Positions 33,700 through 47,287 of a stretch of 64,000 nt of DNA are shown piece by piece. Under the pieces are notes generated by a model. It did no database searches. It saw only the letters and a program-made list of their open reading frames with translations, and was not told the DNA's origin. The stretch comes from Oxytricha trifallax (Eukaryota > Ciliophora > Spirotrichea > Sporadotrichida > Oxytrichidae): NCBI GenBank assembly GCA_000711775.1, contig ARYC01001848.1, positions 23,875-87,874 on the forward strand, written 5' to 3'. Position 1 is the stretch's first letter. Each line of letters opens with the position of its first letter. Position numbers and translations under genes: made by a program.

Positions 33700-35760
33700 T
33701 AGAAACCTTGTGTATACTTTTTTGAAAAGGTCTATTCTAGTCATGGTATATTTAGAGGATGTTCGTAGTGTAGCTAGTTTTGTCTAGGCTATTTAGAGAA
33801 TTTATTATAGGTAGACTTTTTAATAGAGTATTAGGTCGCTTTTTTAATCTTTATATTTATGATATTTTTATTCTTTAAAAAAAATTGTCTTTAAATTCTT
33901 TATAGTTACTGAGGCTATTTTAATGCATGTTTTAGTCCTAGGTATCTAAATATTCTTTTTTATTAAGTAAGTTTTTAAAAGGTGAAGACTTGAGCATCTA
34001 TGTCCACACATTTATATACATTAATAAACAGGCCATATGCTTTAAGGTAGAGTCGATCTTATGCAAGCAAATTTATCTAATTTCTTGAAGAGGATGCAAT
34101 ATCGCTAATATGCATCTTTATTCATTTTACTATGTCTATCTTATATTTCTCTTAGTAAGTCCTAATTGCGTTATCCATTTGGAGTACAAAGAAAAATGGG
34201 GAGATTATTTTCACCTGTGGGTACCATTTCAGATTATTATTTTCTCACTTTACCATATTAAATTTCAAGGTTGGATTAGGTTAATAGCAGTTATGACCAT
34301 CTTGTCCCAAATATCTATGGTTGTGCCTAATTTTGTCAAGTCTAGGGTGGTTCATGGAAGTATCAGTTTCTGGTCAAATTATGAAATGAGGAAGTTGTCT
34401 TTTTAGTAAGGTCACCGACTTCAACACATTTAAAGGTAGATCTTTAGCTGTCAAAAATCTTCCATCTGTTCTCTTTTGTGAGCTAATCTAGCTCAGGAAG
34501 CTCTGGAACATTTTTTATGGATAATGTAGATAATCTTGCACTTTGAATAATATGATGGTTGATCGAATCTATTTCTAAATAATAATCAATGATAATCTTG
34601 TAAAATTGTCGGAAAAAACCAGGAAAAATCATAAACTTAACAGTTTCTTCATTATTTTTTCTAAATAATTCTATTTCTAACTGAATATATAATAGTGGCA
34701 ATATTATTTGCATTTTAGCGTGATATTAACACATTACCATTATGTTTAAATATCAAATTTGTTAATTTATCTCATTTATATTCATAAATAAACCTATCAA
34801 TAATTCCTGAATCTTATTTGTTTTTTGTATCACTGAATTATCTTAATTCTCCTGGTCATAAGAATCATTATTTTTCCAGTCACTGATATTAAAACTACCT
34901 CATATCAAATTTTAATTCAAATAACTCCATACTCTTAAATAATTTCATAATAATAAATAAAATCAAAATCATATGTGAAATGATATTAATTTTATTAATA
35001 TATAATAAAATAAGTATCCACACTGAGGACCCCCTGGATTTAAATATATGCTAATATTAATAAGGGACTGGCCCTTTTAGTTATTTTGTAATAAAACGTC
35101 TGCTCAGTTATTTTAGGACTCTAGGACTGTTTTTTACTCGAATTTATCTTTCTCTTTACTTATTTTTCTCTTCTTTTTGATTCTCCCTTTCTTCCAAAGG
35201 TTTGGCTCCTCATAGATGCTTTAGTTATAGTAGCATTGACTAAAGTACGAATTATGGACGTCAAGAGACTATTTAATTTCCTCACTTTATTAAATGCTTC
35301 TTTTAGTTTGTTAGTATCGAATATTTTACCAAACCTTGTAAAATGACTAGATATTATAGATGTCTGATTTAGTAAGACAGAGTATGTCTGTATTATCATT
35401 TAAGTATTCTTGCTTGTCTTTCTTTAATGAGGATAAATTTATCAAGACTATGAATTCTATCATCACAAATTTAGATAAGTTCAAAGTTGTTATGGGTGAT
35501 TCTTTAATAGAACTTACAAGGGTTTTATTTAATTGATTTCGGTATATAACGTATTAGTTTTTAGTTACTGCTCAGAATCTGGCCAGATTTTAGAGATATA
35601 TCGATCTATGACGCATGTTAGGGTTATGAGCTTATTAGTGAAAAGTAACTTTGGGTTTCTTCAAAGTTATTTATTGAGATTGATTTAAAAAGCTCAAGAG
35701 TAGTCTGATATGTTTTGTTGGACCCGGCTTCCACTAGCTAGATCAATAGATTGCTAATAG
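33700..35760 (-). pseudogene. faint non-LTR retrotransposon (LINE-like) reverse transcriptase traces
   Basis: On the minus strand, with small frame changes, the stretch at 34,181-34,229 can be read as a G-x-P-x-G...SP segment followed by a run ending in F/L-rich residues and M-D-N, the shape of RT motif B. It is preceded by LDLTKLGTTIDIWDKMVIT, a possible motif A region without its Asp. Further upstream, the run 35,160-35,399 (KLKEAFNKVRKLNSLLTSII) fits the Lys-rich linker before such RTs. No YADD-like box was found. Frames are badly broken, so this is a weak call. Confidence 0.22.
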
Positions 35761-37755
35761 AGGGTTCATTAGTATTTAGTTAACCTTATAAACTAGGAAG
35801 GTTAATAATTTTAAAGCATATTGATATTAAACTTTTTAATTGAAAATTATATTTGCATTTATTTTATCACAAAATATTATATTTTCAAAAACGTAGAATA
35901 AAAAGTAATTTATTAAAATGTTTACAAATGCTTTAATATGTTCTTAATATAATCAAACATTTTACCAGCCTAAACAGTTTAAAGAAGGTTGAATTTAGAT
36001 TCCAGAAGGAAATAGGTCTAGAGTAAATAAACATAATAAATCAAGAAATGTGATAATTCGCCAGACATAAAAACAAAAGGTAATCAATATATTTTGATGG
36101 AATAAATATAATAATATGCTGGAGAATAATGTTTTGTTTTAGAGCACATCATCAATCGAGATTTACTTACATGAATGTCAATTTTTATGATTTTAATGGA
36201 AGTATGTTAATTAGAAAGATAAAAAAATTATAGAATAATTATAGATACTAACAATGTAAATGCAAGTTAAATAGCAGTTTCATTATCAGACCAATTTCAT
36301 TAATATCTTTTTCATTAAATCCATTTTATGCTCTATCTTATTCTTTTATTTCACTGTGATGTCTCTGTCTTGCTCCACTTCTGCTCATATCAGGTTGGCT
36401 CTCCTAACAAATAACTTTAAAAATTTGACAATTTAACTATTCTAATTATATTTATCTTATTGTTATAATAAACTTATTTCAATAATAAAATATCTTAAGC
36501 ATTATTTAAGACTTTATAAGCAGAGGTTCTTTTCCTTTGCAAATATAAAAAAATTGAAGTCAAATTGCACTGAGATTATAATTATGATTAACAAAATTGC
36601 TTAATTTATAAATTTCAATTTTTACATCGCAAATTTAAAAATAATATGAAAAAATATTTAATGTTTAAATTAAATTATATCTAAATTCAATTGAATTGTA
36701 TATTATGCTAAATTAAATAACAAATTAATTCAAAAGATCAATGAAATAAATGAAAGGAAAATAGAAATTCATAAAAGAAAATACCTTTTGAACAAAATTT
36801 TATCACATTTCTTATTTAAAATTTGATTTCTAGAATATGCCTAGATTAAAATTTTTTATTTCTTAGTTTAAAGGCATTAAAAGAATAGTTATAAAGAAAT
36901 GCTTTATATAGAATAATTTCCCAATGATGCTTATTGCAGTCATAGTACCTGCTTTGATTTAATTTAAATAAGTCATTGAGCATCTTTGATTGGTTCTCGT
37001 TAATAAACAAATGAAGTTTAAACATCTTTATTAATTTAAATATGAATAATTTTTTATCTATTCACCCTATTGTTTGAGTAGTGATACCCTGCGAATATAG
37101 TTTCACTTCATCAATGAAAGGGCCCTATTACTGAAGTTTTACCTCTCTAAGATTGTTGTATTCCAACTATGCTGATTGAGTTTTGCCAATTTTTTGCTCA
37201 TTTAAATAAAAAAACACATTCCTAATTTTTAAATTATAGTACAGTTATAAGTAGAAGTTAGATCGGTTAATATTTATCATTTTTATAGCATTGCTATTCA
37301 TTTTAAATCTAAATCATCAAGTTTATTAAATCATAATTTAATAAAAATTAAATAATTAAATTTCAGCATATTTTAGATATCCTAAAAAAGATCCCAAGAT
37401 CATTCATATATGACAAAATTATACTCTACTTTATTTAAAAAATTAGTAGTTTATTAATATTAAATTTAAATTCTTCAATCAGTAGAAATAAGGATGAAAT
37501 AAAAAATATCACAGTAATCATGTAAATTAATTAAGCGAGCAAGGTATTTACAATTTTTAGAAAATTAATATCAAGTTGATAGAAGAAATAAATATAGTAA
37601 TTTTTTTCAAAATTTTATAATTTCGTTTTATTTTTTTGCGTAGAATATTAGAATTAAAAATAGTTGGGAAAAAACAAATTATTATTCTAAATTTATAAAA
37701 AAAGAACGCATAAAACAAATCTTTTGATTAAAAACTACAAAGAAATAGCTTAGCA
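35761..37755. other. AT-rich region
   Basis: No gene is recognised. A GC-richer block at about 36,355-36,405 (CTTGCTCCACTTCTGCTCAT then ATCAGGTTGG) resembles the one inserted in the TBE kinase at 7.6 kb. Confidence 0.3.
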
Positions 37756-38787
37756 AGTCTACACACAAGTCACAGACAGACAAGAGTGTGGCTAAATCAC
37801 AGTCAGTAAACTCACTTTGTAATAAGAGCAATTATACAATACGGTTTAAATGACTCCTCATCAATTAAATACCAAATCTTGCTTCTAATCACCAGATTGA
37901 ACAAGTCTGACTGCATATTCAGAAGATTATTCGAATTATACCATCTATTAAGTTCCTCCTTATCTCTACAATAAGCATATCAAAAGACCCACCTAACTTA
38001 ATTACTTAAGCTGTGACCTTTCAAGCTGTGCAACTAGCTCAATAAGATGAACAAGACCAGCACCAGCAAGTATACCACAGTTCAATATACTAGACACTTC
38101 CATAGTCTCTCCCAGATTTATCCAAGCAGTTTGGGGAACAAAAGATATATTAAAATAAATGAATACTTTTAGTTAAAGAGGAAGTAGAGTAGGGAACTTT
38201 GTTTCTTATTCAATTTCATCATATGATCCAAATATCTCTTTTGAAGAAATTTCAAACTCGAAAGATGAGAAAGCTAACTCCAGAGCACCAATATAACGTT
38301 ATACCAGCATTTAGATATTAATTTAGTAATGAACTTTAGGCTCTTCTTTAGTAATTAAAACCCAAAAATATTCAAATCCTTATTTAATGTAATAATTAAC
38401 TAAATGTTTAATGAGAAATGACGGATAAAATGAATTACTAAACAATAGACCCAATTATTGCTTATGTTAAGCAAAGCCAAACTGAAAACAAGATCAAAAT
38501 GTTCAAAAGGGATCAAAATTTTGAAATCAGTAAATCGTCAATCTCCATGAAAGTCATAATAGGAAAAACTTTACAAAACCAAAAAGTAAGAAAAATCCTT
38601 AGAGTAGCTTCTAAACTTTTTAGTACAGAGTTTATCATATTCTAACCAAACTCTAACCAGACATTTACAATTTAGAGATCCCCTAATGACGTTATGGAAG
38701 ACTTATCTGTGAATTAATTATTAAGATGTTAAAGCACTCCTCATTATCACAATAAATAGCAATCAGATCAACTTCAAATCAATCTAA
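37756..38787 (+). CDS. long Gln-decoded frame with several TGA codons, unrecognised
   Basis: A single frame gives protein-like composition over about 340 codons, including KCNK-free polar stretches such as KFQTRKMRKLTPEHQYNVIP and SPNDVMEDLSVNQLL, with TAA/TAG as Gln. TGA interrupts it about four times before the one at the end, close to what chance predicts at this base composition, while the longest clean run is about 125 codons (38,413-38,787). No motif is recognised. It may be a decayed gene or chance. Confidence 0.2.
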
Positions 38788-41271
38788 ATATTTGACTGAA
38801 ATTGCAATCCATGTGAAAAATTAATTCACTTTCAAATTCAAATGCCTTAACCAATTAGACAAGCTTCATCAAGAAAGTAAGTATAGCTAATTACCATCAC
38901 AATTAAATATTATAAAAAATACTAATTTCTTTTAATTTTACAAACATGAAACCTACTAATGAGACTGTCCAAAACAAGGAAGAAAAATGGCATGATCACC
39001 CTGCTAAAACTTGGGAAAAATATAAAGTAGCAACACTGATAAATAATAAAAGAAAACAACAAAAATGAAAGAGATAAAAGAAGAAATGAAATTTAGGAAA
39101 ATATTCTAATTGATATAATGAGTACTATAAGGCTTGATCCTAAGCACTAATTTTATATTACTTATATGCCTTTTAAACTTAGATGTGAGTTAATTGCTAT
39201 TGATTTTATTATTCTTAAGAATAAAAAGCACACAGAGTATAAGAAAATTAATTCACTCTTTTTCTCAATAATGAGTATTATAATTAAATATAAAATTAGT
39301 TTTTATATTAAAAAATCATGTATAATAACTTTTTATTTTTGGATGATATAGTACATAAGTTAATTAATGTTTAATCATTTATTCTCAATTATTCACAAAG
39401 GTTTAAGAAATTATAATAATTGGTATAGAGCTAAATTGAATTAACTCAATCAATAAGGTTTTATTCCAAAATTATTCAGAATAATTTTTAAAACTTCATA
39501 TATCAAATTATTTAGTTGATAGTCTTTATTATAAAAACCATCTTAGCAACTATTTTTGAACTTATTGAAAAGTAAAGCTAATTCAAAATATTTGATTTCA
39601 TTTTAATTATTCCTTCACAATAATCTAATTACTAAAAGTTATTCATATTATCATTTACTATTCTTACCTCTAGATAAATTTATTTAATATTCTATTTTTT
39701 ACAATTTTTGCTAGTTAACTCATTAATTTGATCAGCATCAAAATAATATTATAGAGCCATTAACCTTATAAGAACAGTTTATTAGATAAAGATTTAAAGT
39801 CATAAAATTGCGATATAATTAGGTTTAAGTAATACTAATGGCATTAAAAATTTATAAATAAGCACACAAAAGGCTTTATATATTTCATAAAAAATCCCTT
39901 TGATAGAACTACTTTTAGATTTTTATGCATTTTTATCTTAAGATTTTATCTTGATATATAGTTATATCCCTAATGCTAACTTTATTACCCTCTTTGAATT
40001 CTTTTTGACTTATTTCATCAATACTCTCTTTAATTTAATCATGAAATAAAAGGTTAAAATAATAATATATCAGAGATTTAAGAAATGAAACTTCAATTAA
40101 TTAATTTATAGAATTACTGTTTTATAAAGAACACTATTTTTGCTTATTTTAAATTGTTAATTTTCAAATAGTTTATAAATTCCAATAAAATTCAAGTTAA
40201 ATTGTATTGAATTCAGATCAGTACTATTTAAAAGGTCTCCTTTTATGTCCCAGTAATATTGTAAATAAGTTGCATTAGTATTAATAACTGAAAGATTATA
40301 TAATACACTCAAAATCATATGGTAGCAAGAGGTAAACTAATGCAGTTGAAGGCCTTAAAATCATTTAAAACAAGAAGATTCAATCATCTCCAGAATCAAT
40401 TAGAGCAAGATTTTTGTATTTATTATGTATATTTGTATATTTTTTTAATCTTACATTAATTCTATTGAGCATTAATTATATATAAATTAGGATATAAGAT
40501 TGTCGAGTCTTCTTAAAGTAAAAAATTAACTCTTATAAAAAAATCATAATAAGAAATTTTAAAATAAAATTTAATTACAAATCCATCAATTAAAATAAAA
40601 TGAAGTAATTTTATATAAGTAAGAAATATTTATTATCTCCATCTGTCTTAATATATTTAGTTTGCTATTAATTGAAATTATTAAAAGAAATGAAAACTTT
40701 TAAATTTTAAATATCCTAATTTTTTTTATTTCGGCAAGTGTATGTTGCTACTCTTAGAAAAAACTTACTTATTATTTATTTCAATAATATTCTCAAATTA
40801 GAGTCAAAACTCTATTAAAAATTTGGGGATTTTACATCTAAATCTTGTAAATTTTTATATATGACTTATTTCAGACTTGTCTATTTTTATAAGCGATAAA
40901 TTAAAATAAATATGAATGTTTAAATTGCTCAATTACACTAAAAATAGTTAAAAGCATTGCATTTTGTAAAAGCTGGATAATAACTAAATGGGATTACACT
41001 TTATAAATTTTCATTTTTAAGAATATGATATGTTATAAAGTTTTTATTTTGATTGAAATATTTCTTTTTTTTTTAAATACTCGCATAGTATTAATGCTAG
41101 AAGATCTTAATTATTTACTCTAGTATAAAATAGAAGATATGTTTTATAATTATAATATTAAACTGAGATGAAATAGAATTCAAGGTAAATTTAAATTAAT
41201 ATTGAAATTTATAATTACCATTAAATTGGAATGTTTTGATTATAAACAAAATTAAATATGAAAAATTACAT
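38788..41271. other. AT-rich region
   Basis: No gene, foldback or island is recognised. Confidence 0.35.
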
Positions 41272-41273
41272 TA

Positions 41274-42280
41274 TTGCTAAAAAAGATTTGAATTGGGAAA
41301 ATTAGAGAAATAAGCTTTGGTCATAATTATTAATATATAGAACTGCCACTAATTAGAGAGATTTGTAGATCTAATTTGATTCACCGTAGTTACAGTTATA
41401 TTCAAAAAACTTTCAATTAATTACTTTATTAATTTTTAATATTAAATTAAATTATAATAAATATAATTTGAGATTTCGCACAATTAGCAGGTTTAGCACA
41501 TTTAGCACCTGCAAATTTATTGATTGTGTATGTTTACTATAAGTACGTATATTATTAATATTGATTTAAGCGTCTTAAAATAATTATAATGCAACATGCA
41601 AATATGTTTAATACGCGAAGCCAAATCAGTCTTTATTTTCTTTTCTATGCCTGTTTTAATTTGGATCCCTGGGTATTTGAATACTCTGGTAGTTTCACCT
41701 TTTTCTTGTTGGAAATGATTTCTATGCAGTCCCTAAGTGAGAGGATAGCACTCAAACTCTATGAAGATTTTCTATGTTTCAACATTCTGATACACGCTCA
41801 CGTATTAATTCCTTTTGTGTATGGCTTTGAGCTATTTAATGACTGGCTCTGAAATTTCTGGTCCATAATGGTTGTCAGCCTCGAATATTTGAATGTGCCT
41901 CAAATCAATGTTCATTAAATTATAGTTAAAATCACTGTAAGTCATTTCTCAAGAAAAGTGATTTTCTTCACCATTAATCTTAATATTTAATCTATATTAA
42001 TAATATACGTACTTATAGTAAACATACACAATCAATAAATTTGCAGGTGCTAAATGTGCTAAACCTGCTAATTGTGCGAAATCTCAAATTATATTTATTA
42101 TAATTTAATTTAATATTAAAAATTAATAAAGTAATTAATTGAAAGTTTTTTGAATATAACTGTAACTACGGTGAATCAAATTAGATCTACAAATCTCTCT
42201 AATTAGTGGCAGTTCTATATATTAATAATTATGACCAAAGCTTATTTCTCTAATTTTCCCAATTCAAATCTATTTTAGCT
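41274..42280. mobile_element. 1.0 kb foldback with MT-A70-element-type ends
   Basis: Arms of about 300 bases (41,274-41,575 and 41,990-42,280) are inverted copies. They start TTGCTAAAAAAGATTTGAAT-TGGG and contain AACTGCCACT about 60 bases in. TA lies immediately outside on the left (41,272-41,273) and a TA is at the right edge. The central 400 bases are not palindromic and hold an 87-codon frame; on the reverse strand they read VFKYPGIQIKTGIEKKIK, similar to the thumb-side segment of LINE reverse transcriptases, so the centre may be captured retrotransposon DNA. Confidence 0.7.
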
Positions 42281-42724
42281 ATAATAAAAAGTATAATATG
42301 AGAAAATAAGTTTAGTATCAATAGGCATAAAAATTTATAGACAGAAATTTCATAATATGTATCTTATGGATTTTAACCTTTATTTTTCAATATTACAATT
42401 AATTATAATTTATATTTTATTTTTTAAACTTAGATTATTATTATGATTGAGTATTTAATTATAAAAATAAAGTATTTATAAAGTAAAAGTTTCATCTATT
42501 CTTACTCCATAGAAATAAGATTTTTGATATAAAAAATTTACTAATAAAAAATTAATTTGAATCATATTTTTTGTAATTCAATTAATTTATGAGAAACTGT
42601 AATATTATATACTCAAACTTGTCTTAAATTATACATTCATTATTCTAAAAATTTAAGTTTAAAGTCATGCTATTTTAAATGGAATAAGTTTGATTATTAT
42701 TATTTAAAGCTGTACGGAATTAAT

Positions 42725-43350
42725 TTTGGGGCTTAAGCCAGCCAGATATATATAATCATATGTTCATACTTTGACTTTTGGCGATCCGGTTTCCTCTTTC
42801 CTTGGGGAGTTTACCCCTATATGTACTCGACTAGTTTCACTCCGTGCACGTTCACCACTTGCCTACTTGTGAGGACTTATGCGGTATTTCGCTACTTCGA
42901 ATGCCAAACTGGTTACTTTCTCCTGTTGCTTTATTTTTTATCCGAGTGCTTCTAAGTTCAGGGAAAAACCCTTTCTCAGCAAAGACTTATTGTATGGCTT
43001 TCATGAGGGGGGAAAACCCTGAGTGATACTCTGCTGAGGTTGTCTTATGCAGGGTTTTTTACCCGCTTTTCCAAAGCAAATAGAGTCCAATCTGAGAACC
43101 GAGCGGTTTGTCTCTTGACTCCTACCTTATCCTTGTTGCAAGGATAAGTGTATCATTCAGTTTTAACACGACTTGAATGATCAACGGTCGACGTTTTTGT
43201 TGGCGTTGTCTCCCTATACCTTGCCTGACGTATTCTGACGAGGTTCTCAGATCCGGGTCTTATCTCGTAAAAGCCGACCCATCACGGTTTCACACTCCGG
43301 GTTACCATTTGGTCGGGAATAACTCCCAACTTACCAGTAGGTCGTAACCT
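42725..43350. other. GC-rich island with strong hairpins, unidentified
   Basis: This block is far GC-richer than the flanks, with sharp edges. It has many perfect hairpins: CTTATCCTTG/CAAGGATAAG (43,126-43,148), ATCATTCA/TGAATGAT (43,152-43,181), GGGAAAAACCC near 42,961. No TGA-free frame explains it, although a minus-strand run of about 180 codons is open under the ciliate code. The hairpin density and phrases such as GTGAAACTAGTCGAGTA (minus strand) suggest a structured RNA, possibly a group II intron or organellar rRNA-like piece moved into the nucleus. A cellular MDS is an alternative. I could not identify it. Confidence 0.35.
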
Positions 43351-46300
43351 AATGGAATAAGTTAAGATAATGGCTTAGATACATAAAATATATTTAACTC
43401 TAGCTAAAACAAGGCTGAATAATATTTAATGTCCTAGCTAGAACTCTGAGGTGGGAATTTAGAATAAGAAATCATTCTGATTTTAATAACATTTCAATTT
43501 ATAAAACTAAAGTTTCAAGATAGGAATAAATGAAAGTCTAAACAGATCTCCAGTATTTCAAGCATTTCGCAGTCCTCAATTCATTGGAGTTGAACTATAT
43601 TGGGGATTAATTAAAGCTATTATAAAAATTTCTTATCTACAATTTATGTATGACTTTTATATAAAACTAGTAGATTTTAAAAAGAATGTAAATAAAAAAA
43701 AGTGAAGATAGAGCTAAGATTTGTGCATAATAAGGGATATTTTCTAAATATAGTTAATTATAAGATTTAAGCGTATGTACATCAGGATCTTACAATTTGA
43801 TTAGATAATAAATTCGATAATTTAAAGCTTTATTTCTTATAATTAAGTTAGTATCTCCTAAAACTTAACCCTAATAGACAAAGATTCCAAAGAGATATGT
43901 GAAAAGGATGAGATTATTGAAAATAAATCAAATTAATACGATACGAGGGCTGGATATTTCTTTACAATTTTAAAATCATCTGCACTTCTCTGGTCTAAGT
44001 ATTTAAATAATGAAACGCGACTGTAATCAACAAATGCAAATGGAAATTTAAAGAAGTATATGCTGCTTAATGGCATTTTATTGCATTTATTTTTCTAAGA
44101 CCTAAAATTGAAAATCAAGCAAAAAATTCTATCTATTAAACTAAAGATAGATTGACATATCGATTTAGCAGAAAAGTATATCGAGTAAGAGAGGAATTGA
44201 TAGCCATTAAAAGGAATGTATTGCAGGTTTTTGTAGGATCTTGTTGCTGGTTGACCAAAAGAAGTAAACTAAGAGTATAAGCTTGTGATTTAGAACAATC
44301 TTAGAATTCAAGCGTGTAAGTTAGATTGAGGCACAGTCACTAAGGATCCAAGCGACCTCTCTTGAGAAAAAAGGAAAGCATTATATCTCCCCATAAGCTG
44401 TGGGAAACTTCTGATTAAAATTTAATTATTTTTTTAAACCCATTATCAAGTTATAAAAATATGAATTGCTTAAATGTCCTCATATTATTTCAAAAAGCCA
44501 AATTCATTGTGGTCCTATATAGTTTCTATGCTTGACTACAAAAATATAAAAAAATTAAAATGTTATGCCAAACTTCATATTATAAAAGTCATTATAAAAA
44601 TTATAATATAGTATAAGTTTCTCAAAAATACTAAACCATATGAAGTTTTAAATTAGTTTTAATGGCATATTTTGCCAAAAATTAGATATATTTAAAATTA
44701 AACTTTTTTATTTTAAACAAAATAAATAGGCCTTTACCATATTTTATTAATGAATGTTTACGTAATTGCATAATTATTTATATTCAATAGGAATAAGATT
44801 ATTTTCAAATCCCTTTTATTTAGAAATTGCTAGAGATTTTGTAAGAAAATTAATAAATTACAATATTTATTTTCTTGAAAGTTTATAAATTCTTAGCATT
44901 TCTGGAGTAAATTTAATTTATAATTAATAAATAAGAATTATAGAACCATTATCATACAAAAAAATAGTAACCTTTAATAAGTTTATCCTTATATTATAAA
45001 TTATAAACATTATCTTAGAATTAAAAAATGTATTAAGTAAAGCTTTAAGTATATAAATTTTCCTTGTTATTTTACGAGTTTTTATATATCATTACAAAAG
45101 ATTAAAATTGATTCATTAGATTACCATATTTAAAATAAAAAAATTAGCTGCTTATAATGAAGATAAAGAGGAAGTTGAATTATATTCTGAAGGAAAATGC
45201 AAATAGTAATTTTTCAGAATGAATTCCCTCAATTTTTAAATTACCTCATACTATATAGATGATTCAACGAATTTCTAATAATGTACCAAATCATTATCTT
45301 AACTTTCTATCACGATAAATGAGATATTTTAGGATAATAAAATTCTTTTAGCAATAAATAAATTTCTTATTCCATTAACAATGCTAATGCCAGCATTGTG
45401 AATGGAAAGCCAACCAACTTTTAAATAAGTCATTTAAAAATAATATAATGATTGTAGTAGCATTAGGAAAACAATCGAATTTCAAATATTTTTGCTCTCC
45501 GTTTGCATAAATAAATATTATTTTTAGCATATTTATAAAAATTATTTATATTTTATAAATCACTAAGATAATAACTATCCTATTTCAAGTAATATATTTA
45601 TATTGCCTTCTTGTTCTTTTTACTTAGATATAAGATTAAAGTGAAAAACAAGAAGTCATTAATAATATGGTTTTTGTATAATTTTAAATATTAATTTTTA
45701 AACCTAAATTAATAAAGAATTTATAAATTACTCATTCAGAGATAAATGTTCTTTAATCAATTTCAATTCACTCTATTTAATTAATTAATATATTTTATAA
45801 AATCTTATAGGTATTTATAAATGCAATTTAGTATCATTTATTTTATATTAAATAGCTGAGCTAACTCGTACTCTATTTAAATAAATTAATAGCGCTATTT
45901 TCTTTACTCAGCAAAGTAACACTAAAAAAACAAGATCAATATTGATATTCTTTGCAATGCTTATCCTATATAATTAAAAATAACAGTCAACTTATATTCT
46001 ACATATTAATGTCAATTTATAATATTACACTATAAAAATAAGATTCATAGGATACAATCATTAGCCTTACTTTATAAATAGCCTAGTTCGACTTGCAATT
46101 AGTTTTATTTTGCAATAGCCTTAAATAAACTAAGCTTAAAAATCACTATTATTATGTATTGATTATTAAATGATTTTCTCTTTTTTAAATACAAGAAAAA
46201 TTTGGCCTGAAATTAGACTCCACAAATACAGTCAAATTAAGCTTGAAAGTATTCACTGCTTCAATCAGTATATTGATTGTGGTGTTTCAACTTGTGGACT

Positions 46301-46865
46301 GATAAAACAGTTACATTTAAATTTATTAGTAAAATAAAGGCAGGCAGGTGAGATTATTCTTAAATTTTATCTAAAGGTTATATTGCTTAAGAACCATGCA
46401 ACAGTAAGTAAGCTATAAGATCTGTAATGCTGGATCTCTTCATCATAATAATTAAAAAACGAGAAGAAGGAATATATTCTAGGGACCTTTTTCTTAAATT
46501 ATCATTATATAATTGCACCTGCTGGTGTTTAAGATGCTTTTAAATGCCTTTTATAAAAGTGACTTACTGAAACTATTATCATAATTGCTAGATATTAAGC
46601 CAATTATTAATTATTATATAAATATCTTTTTTTATTTACCTGTTATTATCTTAATTCTATGGTTTATAACTCTAAATAAGTTTAATGTTTATTTGTTGAT
46701 AAAGCTTAAAACAAATATTGGCAGTAGAAATCACATAGAAAGCTTGACCTTATTTTATAGACAATTTAACATAAGTGAGCTTTTCATCTCACTTAAGTTA
46801 TAAAAGTACTACTTTTATCTGAAATTGTTGCTAAAGTTAAGGGCATTTTTTAATTCTTTCAATCA
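43351..46865. other. AT-rich region
   Basis: No gene is recognised. The 43,900-44,400 part is slightly GC-richer but has no convincing frame. The frame 46,585-46,803 (+) is a hydrophobic 72-codon run with no ATG, probably chance. Confidence 0.3.
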
Positions 46866-46867
46866 TA

Positions 46868-47285
46868 TTGTAGGAATACATTTGATTTGGGAAAATAATT
46901 AATAATTAATAATATAATAAATTATAATTCGTGGCAGTTAACTTTCTGGAAACCTAGACAATATGTTGCTTGTTCGATAGAGAATTGAAAATTAGCTGGA
47001 CTTTAATATTCGTGGTACGGCCTTATCTCATCGTAGAAGCGAGATAAATCGATTTTAAATTTGGCATCAAAACCAACTAAACAAATCACCCAAAAATTAA
47101 TGTCGAGTTATCTCACTCCTACGATGAGATAAGGCTGTACCGCCATTATTATAGTCCAGCTAATTTTGGATTCTCTATCAAACAAGTACCATATTGTCTA
47201 GGTTTGGACAAAGTTAACTGCACGAATTTAATATATTATATTATTAATTATTATTAATTTTCCCAAATTAAATGTATTCCTACAA
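46868..47285. mobile_element. 418-bp foldback MITE with TA flanks
   Basis: It is palindromic almost throughout. The ends are TTGTAGGAATACATTTGATT (left) and its inverted match at 47,265-47,285, flanked by TA on both sides (46,866-46,867 and 47,286-47,287). The inner arms carry GTGGCAGTTAACTTT, CCTAGACAATA and CTTATCTCATCGTAG. It has no coding capacity. The same family occurs at 57,797 and, diverged, at about 29.64 kb. Confidence 0.85.
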
Positions 47286-47287
47286 TA

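Noticed and set aside
42844-43026. 60-codon plus-strand frame in the GC-rich island
   Set aside because: No ATG start, no recognisable product, and the hairpin content suggests a structured RNA or other origin.
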